From Pseudomonas monteilii (lineage in GTDB: Bacteria; Pseudomonadota; Gammaproteobacteria; Pseudomonadales; Pseudomonadaceae): a stretch of DNA of 64,000 nucleotides. The stretch spans positions 1,922,001 to 1,986,000 of the forward strand of contig CP013997.1 in the NCBI GenBank assembly GCA_001534745.1. Reading direction: 5' to 3'. The translations under genes and the position numbers were made by a program. This document shows positions 62,429 through 64,000 of this stretch, piece after piece. Under the pieces are notes generated by a model that saw nothing but the letters and a program-made list of their open reading frames with translations, was not told where the DNA came from and did no database searches. Numbering within the stretch: position 1 is the first letter of the stretch; every line of letters begins with the position of its first letter.

Positions 62429-63520
62429 TCACGTCCTGTCCTTGGTACCCAGCACATCACGAATGCTGTCTACCACGTTGCTGTCCTTGATCACATCGTT
62501 CAGCCAACCTTCCAGCGGCATGTTGCCCCACTTGATGGCGCGCTCGATCAGGTACGGCACCGGGCTTTGCGGTTCGCTCTGCTTGAAAAACTGGGCGACC
62601 CCGGACAGCATCGTGAAGGCTTCGTCGCGGGTAAGCGGTGTGGTGCGCAGGGCGGCCGGGGCGCTGGGCTGGGCGGCCACGGAGGTGGGCGCGCTGGCGA
62701 CGTCGGCGGGTGCATCGGCCACGTCGGCCTCAGGTGTGGCGGCCACGGGGTTGAGCTCGACGCCGCGGTCCTTGAGCAGCTTTTCGGTCAGCTGATTGGC
62801 GCGCGAGAGCATGTCGACCAGCGTGGCGAAGCTCGGCGCGTCGTGGCCGAACAGGCGGTCGGCGGTGGCTTGCAGGCGCTGGCAGGCCTGCAGGCTGCCG
62901 GCCACTTCCACGGCCTTGGTGCACAGGTGCTCGGTCTCGCTGAGCGCCACCGAGCGCTGGAAGATCTCGGCGTTGATCTTGCCCTCGTCCAGGGCGATCT
63001 GCATGGCCTTGGGGTTCTGCAAGGCCAGGTTCTCGACATGGCGCGACTCGTCGTAGCGCAGCACGCCGAAGCCTTGCCCCTGGGTGATGGGTAGGCCGCC
63101 GACGATGTCGGTCAGGGTGTTCTTGAGCCAGGACAGGCGCGCGGCACGCTCGTCCAGGCCGTCTTCGAATGAGGGGTGAAGCGTCTCCCAGAAGGTGTCC
63201 AGGATGCGCTCGGCCAGTTCCAGGCCAAAGCTGATCCCGTTGAAATGCTCACGCTGCGCCAGGCCTTCGGTGAGCCAGGCCACCAGCATCAGGTCCTTGC
63301 TCTGCCGGGCCAGGCCATGGGCGGCCAGGGTGACGACCTGTTCCCAGTCGGCGGTCTTCAGATCGGTCTGCCAGTCGCCTTGCGTCAGGTAGTCAGGGTC
63401 GGCGCGGCGGGCCTCCTTGATCTGGTCGAACAGGGCGGAGAAGCTCAAGTCTTCGCCACTGCCACCGTCGATCGGGGCGGCCAGCTCGGCCAACGAAAGG
63501 TCATTGAGGGTTTCAGGCAT
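62429..63520 (-). CDS. tssA: Type VI secretion system protein TssA
   Basis: A 363-residue protein with an N-terminal ImpA domain (SLAELAAPIDGGSGEDLSFS, then LTQGDWQTDLKTADWEQVVT, LTEGLAQREHFNGISFGLEL, WETLHPSFEDGLDERAARLS). It has an Ala/Pro linker (about 275-300) and a short C-terminal helical domain (PYLIERAIKWGNMPLEGWLN). TssA caps and primes assembly of the T6SS tail and sheath. It lies 95 bases after hcp on the same strand. The short C-terminal domain matches the smaller TssA class. Confidence 0.92.
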   Translation of the reverse strand: MPETLNDLSLAELAAPIDGGSGEDLSFSALFDQIKEARRADPDYLTQGDWQTDLKTADWEQVVTLAAHGLARQSKDLMLVAWLTEGLAQREHFNGISFGLELAERILDTFWETLHPSFEDGLDERAARLSWLKNTLTDIVGGLPITQGQGFGVLRYDESRHVENLALQNPKAMQIALDEGKINAEIFQRSVALSETEHLCTKAVEVAGSLQACQRLQATADRLFGHDAPSFATLVDMLSRANQLTEKLLKDRGVELNPVAATPEADVADAPADVASAPTSVAAQPSAPAALRTTPLTRDEAFTMLSGVAQFFKQSEPQSPVPYLIERAIKWGNMPLEGWLNDVIKDSNVVDSIRDVLGTKDRT

Positions 63521-63578
63521 GGGACACTCGGTTCAAGGGGAGGGGCGCGACGCGCCGGACGAGCCGGCGGCCGCAGGA

Positions 63579-63602
63579 CACGGGCCGCGGCTGCGGCCCG
63601 TG
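63579..63602 (-). promoter_or_regulatory. Stem-loop between hcp and tssA
   Basis: CACGGGCCGC (63579-63588) and GCGGCCCGTG (63593-63602) form a perfect ten-pair stem with a four-base loop, 13 bases after the hcp stop. No U run follows, so it is probably a message-stabilising or partial-termination element that keeps hcp transcripts more abundant than those of tssA. Confidence 0.6.
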
Positions 63603-63615
63603 AACGGAGCAGTGT

Positions 63616-64000
63616 TTAGGCAAACACTTTGTTGGCGGTACGGTCCCAGCCGCCGACGATGTTGCCGCCGGCCTGGCCATCGGAACGCTTCTGCTGGGTG
63701 TAGGTGGTCTTGATGCGAGCGAAGTTGAAGCTGATTTCTTCGATCGGCAGGTCGCTGACCGACTTGTCTTCACCGGACTGGTTGCCACCGGCGACGAACT
63801 TGACCGACGACACCACGACTTCTTCCATGTCGATGGTCAGGTAGGTGACCTTGTCACCACCGGCGCGGTTGACGTTCAGCTTCAGCTTGGCGATGTGCTT
63901 GCCGGTGCAGCAGTGCTCGAACAGCTTGGCCGAAGCCTTGTCGACCGCCTTGCGGATCTTGAAGTCGCTCAGGGCGACACGCTCGGAGGACGCACCGCCC
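63616..64000 (-). CDS. hcp: Type VI secretion system tube protein Hcp, C-terminal part
   Basis: The last 127 codons of an Hcp-type protein; the start lies beyond the window. Readable from the window edge: SERVALSDFKIRKAVDKASA, LFEHCCTGKHIAKLKLNVNR, YLTIDMEEVVVSSVKFVAGG, ISFNFARIKTTYTQQ and a C terminus GGWDRTANKVFA, typical of Pseudomonas Hcp. Hexameric rings of this protein stack into the tube that carries Rhs/VgrG effectors, so the toxin array nearby is its likely cargo. Confidence 0.92.
   Translation of the reverse strand, partial: GGASSERVALSDFKIRKAVDKASAKLFEHCCTGKHIAKLKLNVNRAGGDKVTYLTIDMEEVVVSSVKFVAGGNQSGEDKSVSDLPIEEISFNFARIKTTYTQQKRSDGQAGGNIVGGWDRTANKVFA

Overview
The window looks like a chromosome segment of a Pseudomonas of the P. 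putida group. GC is high, intergenic spaces carry two families of Pseudomonas REP-type palindromes, and the gene content is typical: acetoacetyl-CoA ligase with hydroxybutyrate dehydrogenase, a stand-alone PBP2 paralogue and a type VI secretion system (T6SS) edge with tssA and hcp. The assignment is by recognition of families, not by search.

Layout. 0-4 kb: start of a LysE-type exporter, an AraC regulator, a classical autotransporter and a parvulin. 4-9.4 kb: ketone-body genes, a second parvulin and a class I DAHP synthase. The DAHP synthase lies behind a leader peptide that ends in a Tyr-Phe-Gly-Tyr-Trp-Phe run followed by a terminator and a possible antiterminator, so it is probably controlled by attenuation. 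9.4-18 kb: REP arrays, PBP2 and transporters (ArsB/SLC13-like, MFS, APC, CDF).

18.1-34.4 kb: one tightly packed minus-strand operon. It begins with srfA, srfB and srfC homologues and continues with a Pro-rich membrane protein, a periplasmic VWA protein, an ABC ATPase and permease, a secreted formylglycine-generating-enzyme-like protein, two coiled-coil lipoproteins and a second SrfA-like protein fused (through a frameshift) to a VWA domain. This looks like an undescribed envelope machine. Divergent from it (34.6-40.5 kb) is a 1948-residue protein with transglutaminase-like, DUF4011, helicase, Vsr-like nuclease and DUF3320 regions, resembling known anti-phage proteins.

40.5-49.4 kb: a decayed ORF, two small membrane proteins, a GNAT acetyltransferase, an IS3-family element, and an operon with an amino-acid-type ABC transporter, a flavin monooxygenase and an MmgE/PrpD protein. 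Inverted repeats upstream of that operon resemble sulfur-starvation promoters.

49.8-59.9 kb: an array of eight paralogous immunity genes interleaved with orphan Rhs C-terminal fragments and toxin tips. Only one tip is intact; the others carry stops, frameshifts or deletions, and two survive only as short stubs. 60-64 kb: small membrane proteins, a duplicated fragment of the tssA 3' end, tssA and the 3' part of hcp. The T6SS is the plausible delivery machine for Rhs proteins using these tips.
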